Shown here piece by piece: positions 1-14,837 of a DNA stretch of 64,000 bases (within the stretch, counting starts at the first letter, position 1; every line of letters starts with the position of its first letter). The stretch covers positions 310,001 to 374,000 of the forward strand of contig NZ_FOSW01000001.1 of NCBI RefSeq assembly GCF_900114385.1, given 5' to 3'. Origin of the DNA: Geodermatophilus ruber (lineage in GTDB: Bacteria > Actinomycetota > Actinomycetes > Mycobacteriales > Geodermatophilaceae). The notes beneath the pieces were generated by a model. It searched no databases. It was not told the DNA's origin and saw only the letters and a program-made list of their open reading frames with translations. A program made the position numbers and the translations under genes.

Positions 1-260
1 GTGCACCCTTGCTGCGGGCGACGACGCCCTTTACCTCGTAGGCCATGCAGGGAGCCTATTCCGGGCCTCCTGCCGCTTCGGGGAGTGGGATCCCCTGGCT
101 GGTGGCCGTGGCCGCCGGGCCCCCGATCCGGATCGACGACGACCCGTTCGCCGAGCGCCCACCGCCCCGCGGACGTAGCCTTCCGGGGGGCCGGGACCCC
201 GGACACGAACCCTGTCCCCAGGGGGAATCCGGCTGACCGACCCGACCCGGAGGTCCGCCC
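1..260. other. non-coding leader before the MFS gene
   Basis: I see no convincing gene here. The short frames that cross it lack a ribosome site and family resemblance. A 7-bp stem (182-188 with 197-203, loop of 8) lies about 60 bases before the MFS start, and a GGAGG ribosome site lies at about 249-253. The left edge may cut off an upstream gene. Confidence 0.5.
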
Positions 261-1673
261 GTGGCTGTACCGAGCTTCCTGGCCCGTGAGCGCATCGTCG
301 CCCGTCCCGGCTTCAACCGGTGGCTGATCCCGCCGGCCGCGCTGGCGGTGCACCTGTGCATCGGGCAGGCCTACGCCACGAGCGTCTACAAGAACGCCCT
401 GGTCGAGCACTTCGACACCAGCCTGACCGCGATCGGGATCATCTTCTCGATCGCGATCGTCATGCTCGGGCTCTCGGCGGCGGCCTTCGGTACCTGGGTG
501 GACCGGAACGGGCCCCGGGCAGCGATGGTCACCTCGGCCCTCTTCTGGGTCTCCGGCTTCCTGGTCGGGGCCCTGGGCATCTACACCCGGCAGCTGTGGC
601 TGGTGTACCTCGGCTACGGCGTGCTGGGCGGCATCGGCCTCGGCATCGGCTACATCTCGCCGGTGTCCACGCTGATCAAGTGGTTCCCGGACCGGCCCGG
701 CCTGGCCACCGGCATGGCGATCATGGGCTTCGGCGGAGGCGCGCTGGTCGCCGCACCCTTGTCGCGGCAGCTGATGAGCTTCTACGACCCCGACTACGAC
801 CCGAGCGTCTCCGGCTCGGTGCCGGACGGCAGCGCCGTCGGGGCGCTGTTCCTCACGCTGGCCGCCGTCTACTTCGTCTACATGATGTTCGGCGCCCTCA
901 TCATCCGGGTGCCGGCCGACGGCTGGCGGCCCGCGGGCTGGGACCCGTCGATGGTGAAGCAGAAGGCGCTGGTCACCACCGAGAGCGTGTCGGCCCGCAA
1001 CGCCATCCGGACGCCGCAGTTCTGGCTGCTGTGGATCGTGCTGTTCTGCAACGTCACCGCGGGGATCGGCATCCTGGAGCAGGCCGCGCCGATGATCCAG
1101 GACTTCTTCCGCCGCGGGGACACCTCGCTGGTGACCGCCGCGGCCGCCGCCGGCTTCGTGGGCCTGCTGTCGCTGTTCAACATGGGCGGCCGCTTCGTGT
1201 GGTCCACCACCTCGGACTACATCGGTCGCAAGCCGATCTACATGATCTACCTCGGCCTCGGCATGCTCCTCTACGTCGGCCTGGCCACCCTCGGCACCAC
1301 CGCCACCTGGCTGTTCGTGGTCTTCGCCGCGGTGATCATCAGCTTCTACGGCGGGGGGTTCGCCACGATCCCCGCCTACCTGCGCGACCTGTTCGGCACC
1401 TACCAGGTCGGCGCCATCCACGGCCGGCTGCTCACCGCGTGGTCCGCGGCCGGTGTGGCCGGGCCGCTCATCATCAACGGCGTGCTCGACACCCGGGGCA
1501 CGCCCGGGCAGCTGGTCGCCGCCGACTACCGGCCGGCGCTGTTCATCATGGTCGGCCTGCTCGCCGTCGGGTTCGTCGCCAACCTGATGGTGCGCCCGGT
1601 GGCCGCCAAGTGGCACGAGCCGAAGCGGGACGCCGCCGCATCCCGCACCGCCGAGAGGAGCGCCGCCCGATGA
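261..1673 (+). CDS. OFA-type MFS transporter (oxalate/formate antiporter family)
   Basis: A 470-residue major facilitator carrier with about 12 hydrophobic segments, probably exchanging small carboxylates such as oxalate or formate across the inner membrane. The loop between helices 2 and 3 carries the MFS motif-A-like GTWVDRNGPRAAM, and helix 5 carries the glycine-rich GFGGGALVAAP typical of OxlT-like proteins. The GTG start at 261 follows GGAGG at a good distance. The stop overlaps the ATG of a tiny membrane gene, which argues that the two proteins work together. The OFA assignment rests on overall pattern. The substrate cannot be read from the sequence, and neither oxalyl-CoA nor formyl-CoA genes lie nearby. 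Confidence 0.8.
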   Translation: MAVPSFLARERIVARPGFNRWLIPPAALAVHLCIGQAYATSVYKNALVEHFDTSLTAIGIIFSIAIVMLGLSAAAFGTWVDRNGPRAAMVTSALFWVSGFLVGALGIYTRQLWLVYLGYGVLGGIGLGIGYISPVSTLIKWFPDRPGLATGMAIMGFGGGALVAAPLSRQLMSFYDPDYDPSVSGSVPDGSAVGALFLTLAAVYFVYMMFGALIIRVPADGWRPAGWDPSMVKQKALVTTESVSARNAIRTPQFWLLWIVLFCNVTAGIGILEQAAPMIQDFFRRGDTSLVTAAAAAGFVGLLSLFNMGGRFVWSTTSDYIGRKPIYMIYLGLGMLLYVGLATLGTTATWLFVVFAAVIISFYGGGFATIPAYLRDLFGTYQVGAIHGRLLTAWSAAGVAGPLIINGVLDTRGTPGQLVAADYRPALFIMVGLLAVGFVANLMVRPVAAKWHEPKRDAAASRTAERSAAR

Positions 1674-1807
1674 CCACCCCGCCGCAGCAGCAGCCCACGC
1701 ACACGCCCGTCGCCCTGATCGCGTTCGCCTGGACGCTGGTCGGCATCCCGCTGGTCTACGGGCTGTACAACACGGTGAAGGCGGCGCTGCCGCTGTTCAC
1801 CGGCTGA
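1670..1807 (+). CDS. small single-helix partner of the MFS transporter
   Basis: A 45-residue protein whose ATG overlaps the stop of the preceding transporter (ATGA). A hydrophilic N-terminus rich in Gln and Pro (MTTPPQQQPTHTP) is followed by one hydrophobic helix (VALIAFAWTLVGIPLVYGLY) and a short polar end. Such small genes are a recurrent companion of OFA-family carriers in actinobacteria and other bacteria, and are annotated there as an MFS transporter small subunit. Here both the overlap and the composition fit. The role is inferred to be assembly or regulation of the carrier. Confidence 0.75.
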   Translation: MTTPPQQQPTHTPVALIAFAWTLVGIPLVYGLYNTVKAALPLFTG

Positions 1808-1854
1808 GTCACCGTCGTCCTACCGGACGCCACCGCGACCACGTGCCGTCCCCG

Positions 1855-2240
1855 TCAGGTGCCGCGGCGCAGGGCTGCCAGAGGCAGGTACGCAGAGAGG
1901 TCGGCGCGGTTGCCGCTGGCGGTCAGCCGGCCCTCGGCGACCGCGGTGGCCCAGTCCAGCCGGCCGCTGGCCAGCCGCAGCCAGGCGATCGCGTCGGTCT
2001 CCACCACGTTGGGCGGGGTCCCGCGGGTGTGCCGCGGCCCGGGCACGCACTGGACGGCGACGTGCGGCGGCACCCGCAGCTCCACCGCCCGGCCGGGCAC
2101 CTGCTGGGCCAGCCAGCGCGCGGAGGTCTTCACCGCGGCGCCGACCACCGCGCGGGGCGGCTGCTCCGCCCCGCCCTCCAGCCAGGGCAGCGTGGGGGCC
2201 AGTGCGGCCCGCAGCTCCTCGGCGGAGATGGGCGCGGCCA

Positions 2241-2241
<1 letters not shown>
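1855..2241 (-). CDS. sterol-carrier-family (SCP-like) protein
   Basis: A 128-residue soluble protein starting [14 protein letters not shown]. Its middle part ([12 protein letters not shown], then [15 protein letters not shown] and [16 protein letters not shown]) is like the SCP2-type fold found in the maleylpyruvate-isomerase/sterol-carrier group. The gene's ATG shares one base with the purL stop (TGATG), so it is translated with the purine operon. A homologue next to purL is a common actinobacterial arrangement. No ligand or reaction can be assigned, and a direct role in purine synthesis is not established. Confidence 0.7.
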
Positions 2242-4525
<2,284 letters not shown>

Positions 4526-4529
<4 letters not shown>

Positions 4530-5197
4530 GCGGAGACGACCGCCTTCAGAACGCTGGTGAAGAAGCCGAGCCCGTCGGTGCTCGGGCCGGTGAGGTCCTC
4601 GACGGCGTGCTCGGGGTGCGGCATGAGCCCGACCACGCGACCGTTCTCGCTGCTCACCCCGGCGATGTCGCGCATCGAGCCGTTGGGGTTGCCCTCGACG
4701 TAGCGGACGGCGACCCGCCCCTCGCCCTCCAGCCGGTCCAGGTCGGCGTCGGCGGCCACGTAGCGGCCCTCGCCGTTCTTGACCGGGACGACGATCCGCT
4801 CGCCGGGCGCGTAGGACGCCGTCCACGCGGTGTCGGCGCGCTCGATGCGCAGCGCCTGGTCGCGGTTGCGGAAGTGCAGGTGGCTGTTGCGGGTCAGCGC
4901 GCCGGGCAGCAGGCCGGCCTCGCACAGCACCTGGAAGCCGTTGCAGATGCCGAGCACCGGCATCCCGGCCCGCGCCCGGTCCATGACCTCCTGCATCAGG
5001 GGCGCGCGGGCGGCGATGGCCCCGGCGCGCAGGTAGTCGCCGTAGGAGAAGCCCCCCGGCAGGACGATCGCGTCGACGTCCTTCAGGTCGTGGTCGGCGT
5101 GCCACAGGGCGACGGGCTCGGCGCCGGCCAGGCGGACCGCGCGGGCGGCGTCGACGTCGTCCAGGGAACCCGGGAAGGTGATGACACCGATGCGCAC
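4526..5197 (-). CDS. purQ: FGAM synthase glutaminase subunit
   Basis: A 223-residue class I glutamine amidotransferase that hydrolyses glutamine and feeds ammonia to PurL. The nucleophile is Cys85 in [10 protein letters not shown], and the catalytic His and Glu are H194 and E196 in GLMPHPEH. The oxyanion strand [10 protein letters not shown] is intact at about 46-55. The start is GTG at 5197, giving [11 protein letters not shown]. The gene lies 11 bases after purS and overlaps purL by 4 bases, so purS-purQ-purL form a translationally coupled unit. Confidence 0.97.
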
Positions 5198-5208
5198 AGC
5201 GCTCTCTC

Positions 5209-5448
5209 TCAGTCGTTCGGGAAGTGCAGCTCGACGTCCTCGATGACCGGGTTGGCCAGCAGCGTCTCGGCGATCTTCCGGAGCTCCGCCTCGTCCGGGG
5301 TGCCGTCGACCTCGAGGACGAAGTGCTTGCCCTGGCGCACGCTGCGGACGCTGTCGTGGCCGAGCCGGCCCAGCGCTGCGAGTACCGCCTGCCCCTGGGG
5401 GTCGGAGATCTCCGGCTTCAGGACCACATCGACGACCACTCGAGGCAC
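5209..5448 (-). CDS. purS: FGAM synthase PurS subunit
   Basis: A 79-residue PurS, the small dimerising component that couples PurQ to PurL and carries ammonia between them. Recognisable features are the N-terminal strand [19 protein letters not shown], the central [10 protein letters not shown] and the C-terminal NPVIEDVEL, all as expected in a complete PurS. The start is GTG at 5448. It is the first gene of the purSQL unit, 94 bases after purC ends on the same strand. Confidence 0.96.
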   Translation of the reverse strand: MPRVVVDVVLKPEISDPQGQAVLAALGRLGHDSVRSVRQGKHFVLEVDGTPDEAELRKIAETLLANPVIEDVELHFPND

Positions 5449-5542
5449 GACACCGAGCGTACCGGGGCCGCTCGGGCCGCCGACCGGCGCGCGGGTGATG
5501 CTCGTCTCGCCCCCCTGCCGCCGGGGAGGGCGGGGGCAGAGG

Positions 5543-6408
<866 letters not shown>

Positions 6409-6412
<4 letters not shown>

Positions 6413-7716
6413 GCGAGGCGGGCCACGCGCTCGAACAGCGGGTCCAGGTGCTCGACGTACCGCTCCGGCCGGCAGATCTCGTCCAGTCGGGCCTCGTCCA
6501 GCGCGACCCCCGACTCCTTCGCCCGCGCGCGGAGGGTCTCCCGGAACGGCGTCCCGGTGTTCCACGTCTCCATGGCCGCGGACTGGACCAGCGCGTAGGC
6601 GTCCTCGCGGGACAGCCCGCTCTCGACCACCTCGAGCAGCACCGACGAGGTGTAGATCAGCCCGCCGGTGGACTCCAGGTTGGCCCGCATCCGATCGGCG
6701 TCGACCACCAGGTTCTCCACCAGGCCCGTGGTCAGGTGCAGGAGGTAGTCGGTGGTGATCGCCGCGTCGGGCAGGAACACCCGCTCGGTGGAGGAGTGCG
6801 AGATGTCCCGCTCGTGCCAGAGCGGGATGCCCTCCATCACCGGGACGACGGCGGCCCGCACGACGCGCGCCAGGCCGGCGATCCGCTCGGAGCGGATCGG
6901 GTTCTTCTTGTGCGGCATCGCGCTCGAGCCCTTCTGGCCCGAGCCGAAGGCCTCCGACAGCTCCCGCACCTCGGTCCGCTGCCCGTGCCGCACCTCCAGC
7001 GCGACCGTCTCGCACACCGTCGCGATGATCGCCAGCGCCGCGACCCACTCGCTGATCGAGTCGCGCAGGACCACCTGGGTGGAGGCGTCGGCCGGCCGCA
7101 GCCCCAGCGCCTCGGCGACCTCGACCTCCACCGACGGGTGGATCAGCGAGTACGTGCCGACGGCGCCGGAGATCGCGACGACGCCGACCCGCTCGCGGGC
7201 CGCGCGCAGCCGGTCGCGGGACCGGGCGGCGGCGAAGGCGATGTCGGCGACCCGGTGGCCCCACACGTCCGGCTCGGCGTGCACGCCGTGGGTACGGCCC
7301 ACCTTGATGGTGTGCCGGTGGGCCAGCGCGTGGTCGCGCAGCACCGCCACCAGCCGGTCGAGCCGGGCCAGCAGCAGGTCGGTGGCCTCGGTCAGCTGCA
7401 CGGCGAGCGCGGTGTCCAGCAGGTCCGACGACGTCATGCCGTGGTGCACGTAGGCAGCGGCGGACCGGGGCTCGGTGTTGTCGGCCCACGCCGTGAGGAA
7501 GGCGATGACGTCGTGCTGCGTCGTCTCCTCGATCTCGGCCACCCGCTCCGGCGTCGGCGGCGGGGCGTTGCGCACCGGCTCGACGACGTCGACGGGTACC
7601 CGCCCGGCCGCGGCGTGCACCTCGAGCACGAGGGTCTCGACCCGGCACCACAGCTCGTACTTGTGCTGGTCGCTCCAGACCCGGCCCATCTCCGGCAGGG
7701 TGTAGCGCTCGATCAT
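6409..7716 (-). CDS. purB: adenylosuccinate lyase
   Basis: A 435-residue member of the fumarase/aspartase superfamily. It releases fumarate from SAICAR and from adenylosuccinate, so it acts twice in purine synthesis. The flexible catalytic loop is GSSAMPHKKNP, and the early motif YVHHGMTSSDLLDTA carries the conserved TS-D residues. Length and start (ATG 7716, MIERYTLPEMGRVWSD) are normal. It is the first gene of a purB-purC pair and is divergent from the AI-2E-type permease, with about 100 bases between them that must hold both promoters. Confidence 0.97.
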
Positions 7717-7819
7717 CGGGGTACCGCCTGCTTCCGGTCAGCTCGTCGCACCACGGGAACAGTCTCCCGTAGAGCTAGCGTGCTCATGAACAGGCCCCAG
7801 AGCCCGGCGGAGGTGCGCG

Positions 7820-9241
7820 ATGCTGCGACGGGCGGCCCACCGGGCGAGTTCCCTGGTCGGGCGTGCGCGCGAGCGGATCCGCGCCGCCGAGCAGGACCCG
7901 CACGCCTGGCCCGAGCACGACGGGCGGGCGATCCTCGTCCACGACCGCGACGACGACCACGCGCCCGCCGGGCCCCCGCCGCCGGGGGACGACGGCCGGC
8001 CGCCGTTGGGCAGCCCGGAACCGGGAGCCCCCGACCTCGACGGCTCGCTGGGGCCGGGTGGGGTCAGCGGGCCGCCGGCCGGGGGGCGCCCGCACCGCTC
8101 CGGCCCGCACGCCCGCCGGCTCACCGGCGCCGGCCGGCGTCCCGATGACGACGTCGTCCCCACCGGGCTGCGCGTCGCCGCGGCCTGGTCGTGGCGGCTG
8201 ATCGTCGTCCTCGCCGGCATCTTCGCGCTGCTCTACGCCGCCGCGTACGTCGCCGTCGTCGTCGTGCCGGTGTTCGTGGCGCTGCTGCTGTCGGCCATGC
8301 TGCAGCCCGGGGCCGCCGCGCTGGTCCGGCACGGCTGGCCGCGGTCCCTGGCCGCGCTGGCCATGCTCGTCATCGGCCTGGGCGTGGTCGCCGGGATCAT
8401 CACCCTGGTCGTCGAACGGTTCATCGCCGGCTTCTCCGACCTCGCCGACCAGGTCAGCCAGGGCCTCACCCAGATCCGCGACTTCGTCGTCGACACCTTC
8501 CCGGTGTCCCAGCGCCAGATCGACGAAGCGGTCACCGCTGCACAGGGCGCCCTCGTGGCCAACCAGGACACCCTCACCTCCGGGGCGATCACCACCGCGG
8601 CGACCGTGGGGGAAGTGTTCACCGGCATCGTGCTGGCGCTGTTCACCCTGTTCTTCTTCCTCAAGGACGGCCGGTCGCTCTGGCTGTGGCTGGTCGGCCT
8701 GTGCCCGGCCGACGCGCGGGCCTACATCGACGAGGCCGCCCGCCGCTCGTGGCGCACGCTGATCTCCTACGTGCGCGCGACGGTGGCCGTGGCGCTGGTC
8801 GACGCGATCGGCATCGGCGTCGGCCTGGCGATCCTGGGCGTGCCGCTGGTCATCCCGCTGGCCGCGCTGGTGTTCCTCGGCGCGTTCATCCCGATCATCG
8901 GGTCGTTCCTCGCCGGGTCGGTCGCCGTGCTGGTGGCGCTGGTCTCCAAGGGGCCGATCACCGCGCTGATCGCGCTGGCCATCGTGGTGCTGGTCATGCA
9001 GCTCGAGGGGCACGTCCTGCAGCCGCTGCTGCTCGGCCGCGCGGTGCGGGTGCACCCGCTGGCCGTCGTCCTGGCGATCGCCGCCGGCCTGCTGGTGGCC
9101 GGCATCTTCGGTGCGCTGATCGCCGTGCCGACGGTCGCCTGCGCCAATGTGGCCGGCACCTACCTGTCCCGCCGGCACGACGGCCCGCGGCCGCCCGAGC
9201 CGCGCCCGGAGCGGGCGCGGCCGGCGGTCACTGCGGAGTAG
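7820..9241 (+). CDS. AI-2E family transporter (TqsA/YdiK/PerM-like permease)
   Basis: A 473-residue integral membrane protein of the AI-2 exporter/PerM family, with about seven or eight hydrophobic helices. A long soluble N-terminal part (about 110 residues, rich in Pro, Asp and Arg) precedes the first helix. Family-like regions include FFFLKDGRSLW in mid-protein and the C-terminal GHVLQPLLLGRAVRVHPLAV, where the GH-x-LQP motif is characteristic. GGCGGAGG lies just before the ATG at 7820. The 3' end overlaps the end of purD by 14 bases, convergently. Transport of AI-2 is not implied: many members have other or unknown substrates. Confidence 0.85.
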   Translation: MLRRAAHRASSLVGRARERIRAAEQDPHAWPEHDGRAILVHDRDDDHAPAGPPPPGDDGRPPLGSPEPGAPDLDGSLGPGGVSGPPAGGRPHRSGPHARRLTGAGRRPDDDVVPTGLRVAAAWSWRLIVVLAGIFALLYAAAYVAVVVVPVFVALLLSAMLQPGAAALVRHGWPRSLAALAMLVIGLGVVAGIITLVVERFIAGFSDLADQVSQGLTQIRDFVVDTFPVSQRQIDEAVTAAQGALVANQDTLTSGAITTAATVGEVFTGIVLALFTLFFFLKDGRSLWLWLVGLCPADARAYIDEAARRSWRTLISYVRATVAVALVDAIGIGVGLAILGVPLVIPLAALVFLGAFIPIIGSFLAGSVAVLVALVSKGPITALIALAIVVLVMQLEGHVLQPLLLGRAVRVHPLAVVLAIAAGLLVAGIFGALIAVPTVACANVAGTYLSRRHDGPRPPEPRPERARPAVTAE

Positions 9242-10493
9242 GCAGGCCGATCCGCCCCTCCACCGCGGCCAGCGCGATGTCGGTGCGCCAGTGCGCGTCG
9301 GCCAGCCAGACCCCGGCCACCCGCTCGTAGGCCCGCCGCCGGGCCGCGGCCAGGTCCTCGCCGACCGCGGTGACTGCGAGCACCCGCCCCCCGGAGGAGC
9401 GGACCGTCCCGTCCGCGTCCACCGTGGTGCCGGCGTGCAGCACGCCCTCGGCGTCGGCCCCGGTGACCGGGTCGCCCGTGCGCGGCTTCTCCGGGTAGCC
9501 GGGAGCGGCGACCACCACCGTGACCGCGGCGCCGGACCGCCAGCGCAGCGGCGGGTGCTCGGCCAGCGTCCCGGTGGCCGCGGCCTGCAGCAGCCCGGCC
9601 AGCGGGGTCTCCAGCAGCGGGAGCACCACCTGGGTCTCCGGGTCGCCGAAACGGGCGTTGAACTCCACGACCCGGACGCCGCGCGAGGTGAGCGCCAGGC
9701 CGGCGTAGAGCAGCCCGGAGAACGGCTCCCCGCGGCGGGCCATCTCATCGACCGTCGGCTGCAGCACCGTGGCCAGCACCTCGTCGACCAGCCCCGGCGG
9801 CGCCCACGGCAGCGGCGCGTAGGCGCCCATGCCGCCGGTGTTGGGTCCGCCGTCGCCGTCGTCGCGCCGCTTGTGGTCCTGCACGGGCACCAGCGGCAGC
9901 ACCGTCGTCCCGTCGGTGACCGCGAACAGCGACACCTCGGGACCGTCGAGGTACTCCTCGACCAGCACCGCCCCGCCGGCGTCGAGCACCCGCCGGCCGT
10001 GCGCGACGGCGGCGTCCCGGTCGGTGGTGACGACGACGCCCTTGCCCGCGGCCAGCCCGTCGTCCTTGACCACGAACGGTGCACCCGCCTCGTCCAGCGC
10101 CGTCTCCAGCTCCGCCGGGCCGCCCACCGGCCAGGACCGGGCGGTCGGCACCCCGGCGGCGGTCATCACGTGCTTGGCGAAGGACTTGCTGCCCTCCAGC
10201 TGGGCGGCCTCGGCCGACGGGCCGAAGCAGGCGATCCCGGCATCCCGGACGGCGTCGGCCGCGCCGGCGACCAGGGGCACCTCGGGCCCGATGACGACGA
10301 GGTCCGCGCCCCAGCCGGTGGCCAGCGCGGCGACCGCGGCCGGGTCGGCCACGTCGACCGCCGCCGGCTCCGCGATCGCGCGGGTGCCCGCGTTGCCCGG
10401 CGCGCAGGCCAGGGCGCTCACCGCGGGGTCGTCGTTCAGAGCGACGCACAGGGCGTGCTCCCGGGCTCCGGAGCCGATCACGAGCACGCGCAC
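9228..10493 (-). CDS. purD: phosphoribosylamine-glycine ligase (GARS)
   Basis: A 421-residue ATP-grasp enzyme that makes GAR from phosphoribosylamine and glycine. The N-terminal VRVLVIGSGAREHAL is the PurD signature, followed by ACAPGNAGT and FGPSAEAAQLEGSK. The ATP-grasp core contains FVVKDDGLAAGKGVVV, GGPNTGGMGAY and VEFNARFGDPETQ. The start is GTG at 10493. The reading frame runs on upstream into rsgA, but that part does not resemble any protein. It lies 19 bases downstream of rsgA on the same strand and may share its transcript. Confidence 0.97.
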   Translation of the reverse strand: MRVLVIGSGAREHALCVALNDDPAVSALACAPGNAGTRAIAEPAAVDVADPAAVAALATGWGADLVVIGPEVPLVAGAADAVRDAGIACFGPSAEAAQLEGSKSFAKHVMTAAGVPTARSWPVGGPAELETALDEAGAPFVVKDDGLAAGKGVVVTTDRDAAVAHGRRVLDAGGAVLVEEYLDGPEVSLFAVTDGTTVLPLVPVQDHKRRDDGDGGPNTGGMGAYAPLPWAPPGLVDEVLATVLQPTVDEMARRGEPFSGLLYAGLALTSRGVRVVEFNARFGDPETQVVLPLLETPLAGLLQAAATGTLAEHPPLRWRSGAAVTVVVAAPGYPEKPRTGDPVTGADAEGVLHAGTTVDADGTVRSSGGRVLAVTAVGEDLAAARRRAYERVAGVWLADAHWRTDIALAAVEGRIGLPTPQ

Positions 10494-10512
10494 GGACAGC
10501 AACGCTACCCAG

Positions 10513-11544
10513 CTAGGACCAGCCCGTCCGTGGCCGGTTCGGTTGATCGCGCAGCGACCGGGTGAACGCCCGCACCCGGGCCCGCTCCCGCGCGGCGGCC
10601 CGGGCGTCGGCCCGCAGCGCCTGCCGGTGCGCCTCGGCCTGCAGCTTGCGCCAGGCGGTGTAGCGGGCCGGGTCGAGCCGGCCGTCGGTGAGCGCGGTGG
10701 CGACGGCGCAGCCGGGCTCGGTGCGGTGGCCGCAGTCGCGGAAGCGGCAGCCGGCGGCCAGCTCGGCGACGTCGGCGTAGGCCGTGTCGACGCCCTCGTC
10801 GTCGGCGAGCCCCAGCTCGCGCAGGCCGGGGGTGTCCACGAGCACGCCGCCGCCGGGCAGCAGGTGCAGCTCACGGGCGGTGGTGGTGTGCCGGCCACGG
10901 CCGTCGTCCCGGATCTCCCGCGTGCCCGCCACGGCGCGCCCGGTCAGCGCGTTGGCCAGGCTGGATTTCCCGACCCCGGACGGGCCCACCATGGCCGCCG
11001 TCCGGCCTGGGCCGACCACGGCACGGACGGCGCCGAGGCCGGCGCCGGTCACCGAGCTGACCGGCAGCACGCCGACGCCGAGCGCGCCCTCGGCCACCTC
11101 CTGCACGGCGGCCGGGACGTCGGCGCACAGGTCGGCCTTGGTGAGGACGACGACCGGTGTCGCTCCGCTCCCCCAGGCGGCGGCCAGGTAGCGCTCGATG
11201 CGCCGCAGCCGGGTCGCCCCGACCATCGCATCCACGACGAGCACCGCGTCGAGGTTGGCGGCGACGACCTGCGCCGCGGAGCTGCGCCCGGCCGCCACCC
11301 GGGTGAACGACGTCCGGCGGGGCAGCACCGCGACGGCCAGCTCACCCCGCAGCGCCACCCAGTCGCCCACGGCCGGACCGGTCCCCTCGTGCAGGGCCGC
11401 CCCGGGGTGGGCCCGCAGCTCACCCTCCGCGGTGAGCACGGTGAGCCGGCCGCGGTCGACCCGGGCCACCCGCCCGGGCGCGCAGCCGGCGGGGAGCTCG
11501 GCACCCCGGTCCGCGCGCCAGCCCAGCGCTGTGAGGTCACTCAC
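10513..11544 (-). CDS. rsgA: ribosome small-subunit-dependent GTPase A
   Basis: A 343-residue circularly permuted GTPase that assists late 30S maturation. G motifs occur in the permuted order: G4 TKAD at 135-138, the P-loop GPSGVGKS at 187-194, and G3 DTPG at 237-240. An N-terminal OB-like domain precedes them. The C-terminal zinc site has ligands C266, C271, H273 and C279 with the same spacing as known RsgA proteins. The start is GTG at 11544 (VSDLTALGWR). It sits directly upstream of purD. Confidence 0.94.
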   Translation of the reverse strand: MSDLTALGWRADRGAELPAGCAPGRVARVDRGRLTVLTAEGELRAHPGAALHEGTGPAVGDWVALRGELAVAVLPRRTSFTRVAAGRSSAAQVVAANLDAVLVVDAMVGATRLRRIERYLAAAWGSGATPVVVLTKADLCADVPAAVQEVAEGALGVGVLPVSSVTGAGLGAVRAVVGPGRTAAMVGPSGVGKSSLANALTGRAVAGTREIRDDGRGRHTTTARELHLLPGGGVLVDTPGLRELGLADDEGVDTAYADVAELAAGCRFRDCGHRTEPGCAVATALTDGRLDPARYTAWRKLQAEAHRQALRADARAAARERARVRAFTRSLRDQPNRPRTGWS

Positions 11545-11649
11545 AGAGGGGATGCTCCCGCTCAGCGCGGGGGCCTGTCGCCCGAATTGTGGGCGACCTG
11601 ACGGCGCGCGTTCGCCACCTGGACACCTTGCTCGGGTGTTGTGGGGTTC

Positions 11650-12714
11650 ATGCACTCGACCGAGTTGCTGGACGTCCGCCCGGCGACCGGCCTCCCCAGT
11701 CCCGTGGTCGTCGGCCACCGCGGCGCACCCGCGTACCGGCCCGAACACACCCTCGCCGGCTTCGAGCTGGCCATCGAGATGGGTGCCGACCTCGTCGAGC
11801 CCGACGTCGTGGTCAGCCGGGACGGCGCCCTCGTCGTCCGGCACGAGAGCGAGCTGTCCCGCACGACCGACATCGCCGGCCGCCCCGAGTTCACCGACCG
11901 GCGGACCACCCGGCGGGTCGACGGAGCGGCCTGCACCGGCTGGTTCGCCGAGGACCTCACGCTGGCCGAGCTGCGCACGCTGCGCGCGGTCGAGGGCCTG
12001 CCGGACCTGCGCCCGCTGAACACCGCCTACGACGGGGAGTGCGGCATCCTCACCCTGGAGGAGGTCGTCGAGCTGGCCCGCAGCCGGTCGACGGCCGCCC
12101 GGCGGATCGAGGTGCTCGTCGAGCTCAAGACCCCGGCCGGCGCGGCCTCCGCGGGCTCTGAGCTGGCCGCCGTCGTCGCCGACGAGCTGCGCCGGCTCGA
12201 CGCGGCCACCGCCGACGGGCCGGTCGTCGTGCAGTCCTTCGACGCGGCGACGCTGCGCCGCCTGCGCGCCGCCCTGGGGGACGGCGGGCCGCGCATGGTG
12301 CAGCTGGTCGACGACGGCGAGCCGCACGACCCGATGGTCTCCCCGGCCGGGCTGCGGGCGATCTCCACCTACGCCCAGGGGGTGGGCCCCAGCCGGGACC
12401 GCATCCTGCTGCGCGACGCGGAGGAGGCGCTGCACGGCGTCTCCCACCTGGTCAGCGACGCCCACCGCGCGGGGCTGGGGATCTACGTGTGGACCCTGCG
12501 CCCGGAGAACGTGTTCCTGCCCCGGCACCTGCGCGCCGGTACCGATCCAGCAGCGCCCGGGGACGCCGAGAGCGAGGCCCGGCTGCTGCTGGCGCTGGGC
12601 GTCGACGGCCTGATCACCGACGCCCCCGACGTCGCCGTCCGCGCCCGGCAGGCGATCACACCGCCGTCCTACCGGACGGCAGCGCGACCGACCGCCGTCC
12701 CCGGCCTGAGCTGA
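11650..12714 (+). CDS. glycerophosphodiester phosphodiesterase family protein
   Basis: A protein of about 354 residues with the GDPD TIM-barrel signature VVGHRGAPAYRPEHT close to the N-terminus. The metal-binding EPDVVVSRDGALVVRHE follows, giving the expected HR, E-x-D and H ligands. Such enzymes hydrolyse glycerophosphodiesters to glycerol-3-phosphate and an alcohol. I see no export signal, so it may be cytoplasmic. The start is uncertain: ATG at 11650 is chosen, while GTG at 11641 adds three residues and neither has an ideal ribosome site. It converges on purA across a strong hairpin. Confidence 0.85.
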   Translation: MHSTELLDVRPATGLPSPVVVGHRGAPAYRPEHTLAGFELAIEMGADLVEPDVVVSRDGALVVRHESELSRTTDIAGRPEFTDRRTTRRVDGAACTGWFAEDLTLAELRTLRAVEGLPDLRPLNTAYDGECGILTLEEVVELARSRSTAARRIEVLVELKTPAGAASAGSELAAVVADELRRLDAATADGPVVVQSFDAATLRRLRAALGDGGPRMVQLVDDGEPHDPMVSPAGLRAISTYAQGVGPSRDRILLRDAEEALHGVSHLVSDAHRAGLGIYVWTLRPENVFLPRHLRAGTDPAAPGDAESEARLLLALGVDGLITDAPDVAVRARQAITPPSYRTAARPTAVPGLS

Positions 12715-12719
12715 GCGCG

Positions 12720-12754
12720 CCGGTGTTCCGCGGCGAGGGGCCCCGGAACACCGG
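12720..12754. terminator. bidirectional hairpin terminator, GDPD gene / purA
   Basis: CCGGTGTTCCG at 12720-12730 pairs perfectly with CGGAACACCGG at 12744-12754, leaving a 13-base loop. It lies between two convergent stop codons (12714 and 12767) and can serve both strands. Confidence 0.8.
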
Positions 12755-12766
12755 GCAGCCGCCCGC

Positions 12767-14741
<1,975 letters not shown>

Positions 14742-14837
14742 CCCCTTCCGGGGGCGCTGTGGCCCGGCCGGGCCGGTCAGGGACACTGGGCGGACGTACT
14801 GCCGAGGAGTTCTGCTGCCGACGCCCCGCCCCCGCCG

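Noticed and set aside
1..327. Possible partial gene at the left edge
   Set aside because: Arg/Pro-rich translation without recognisable features; the MFS gene starts inside it with a proper ribosome site.
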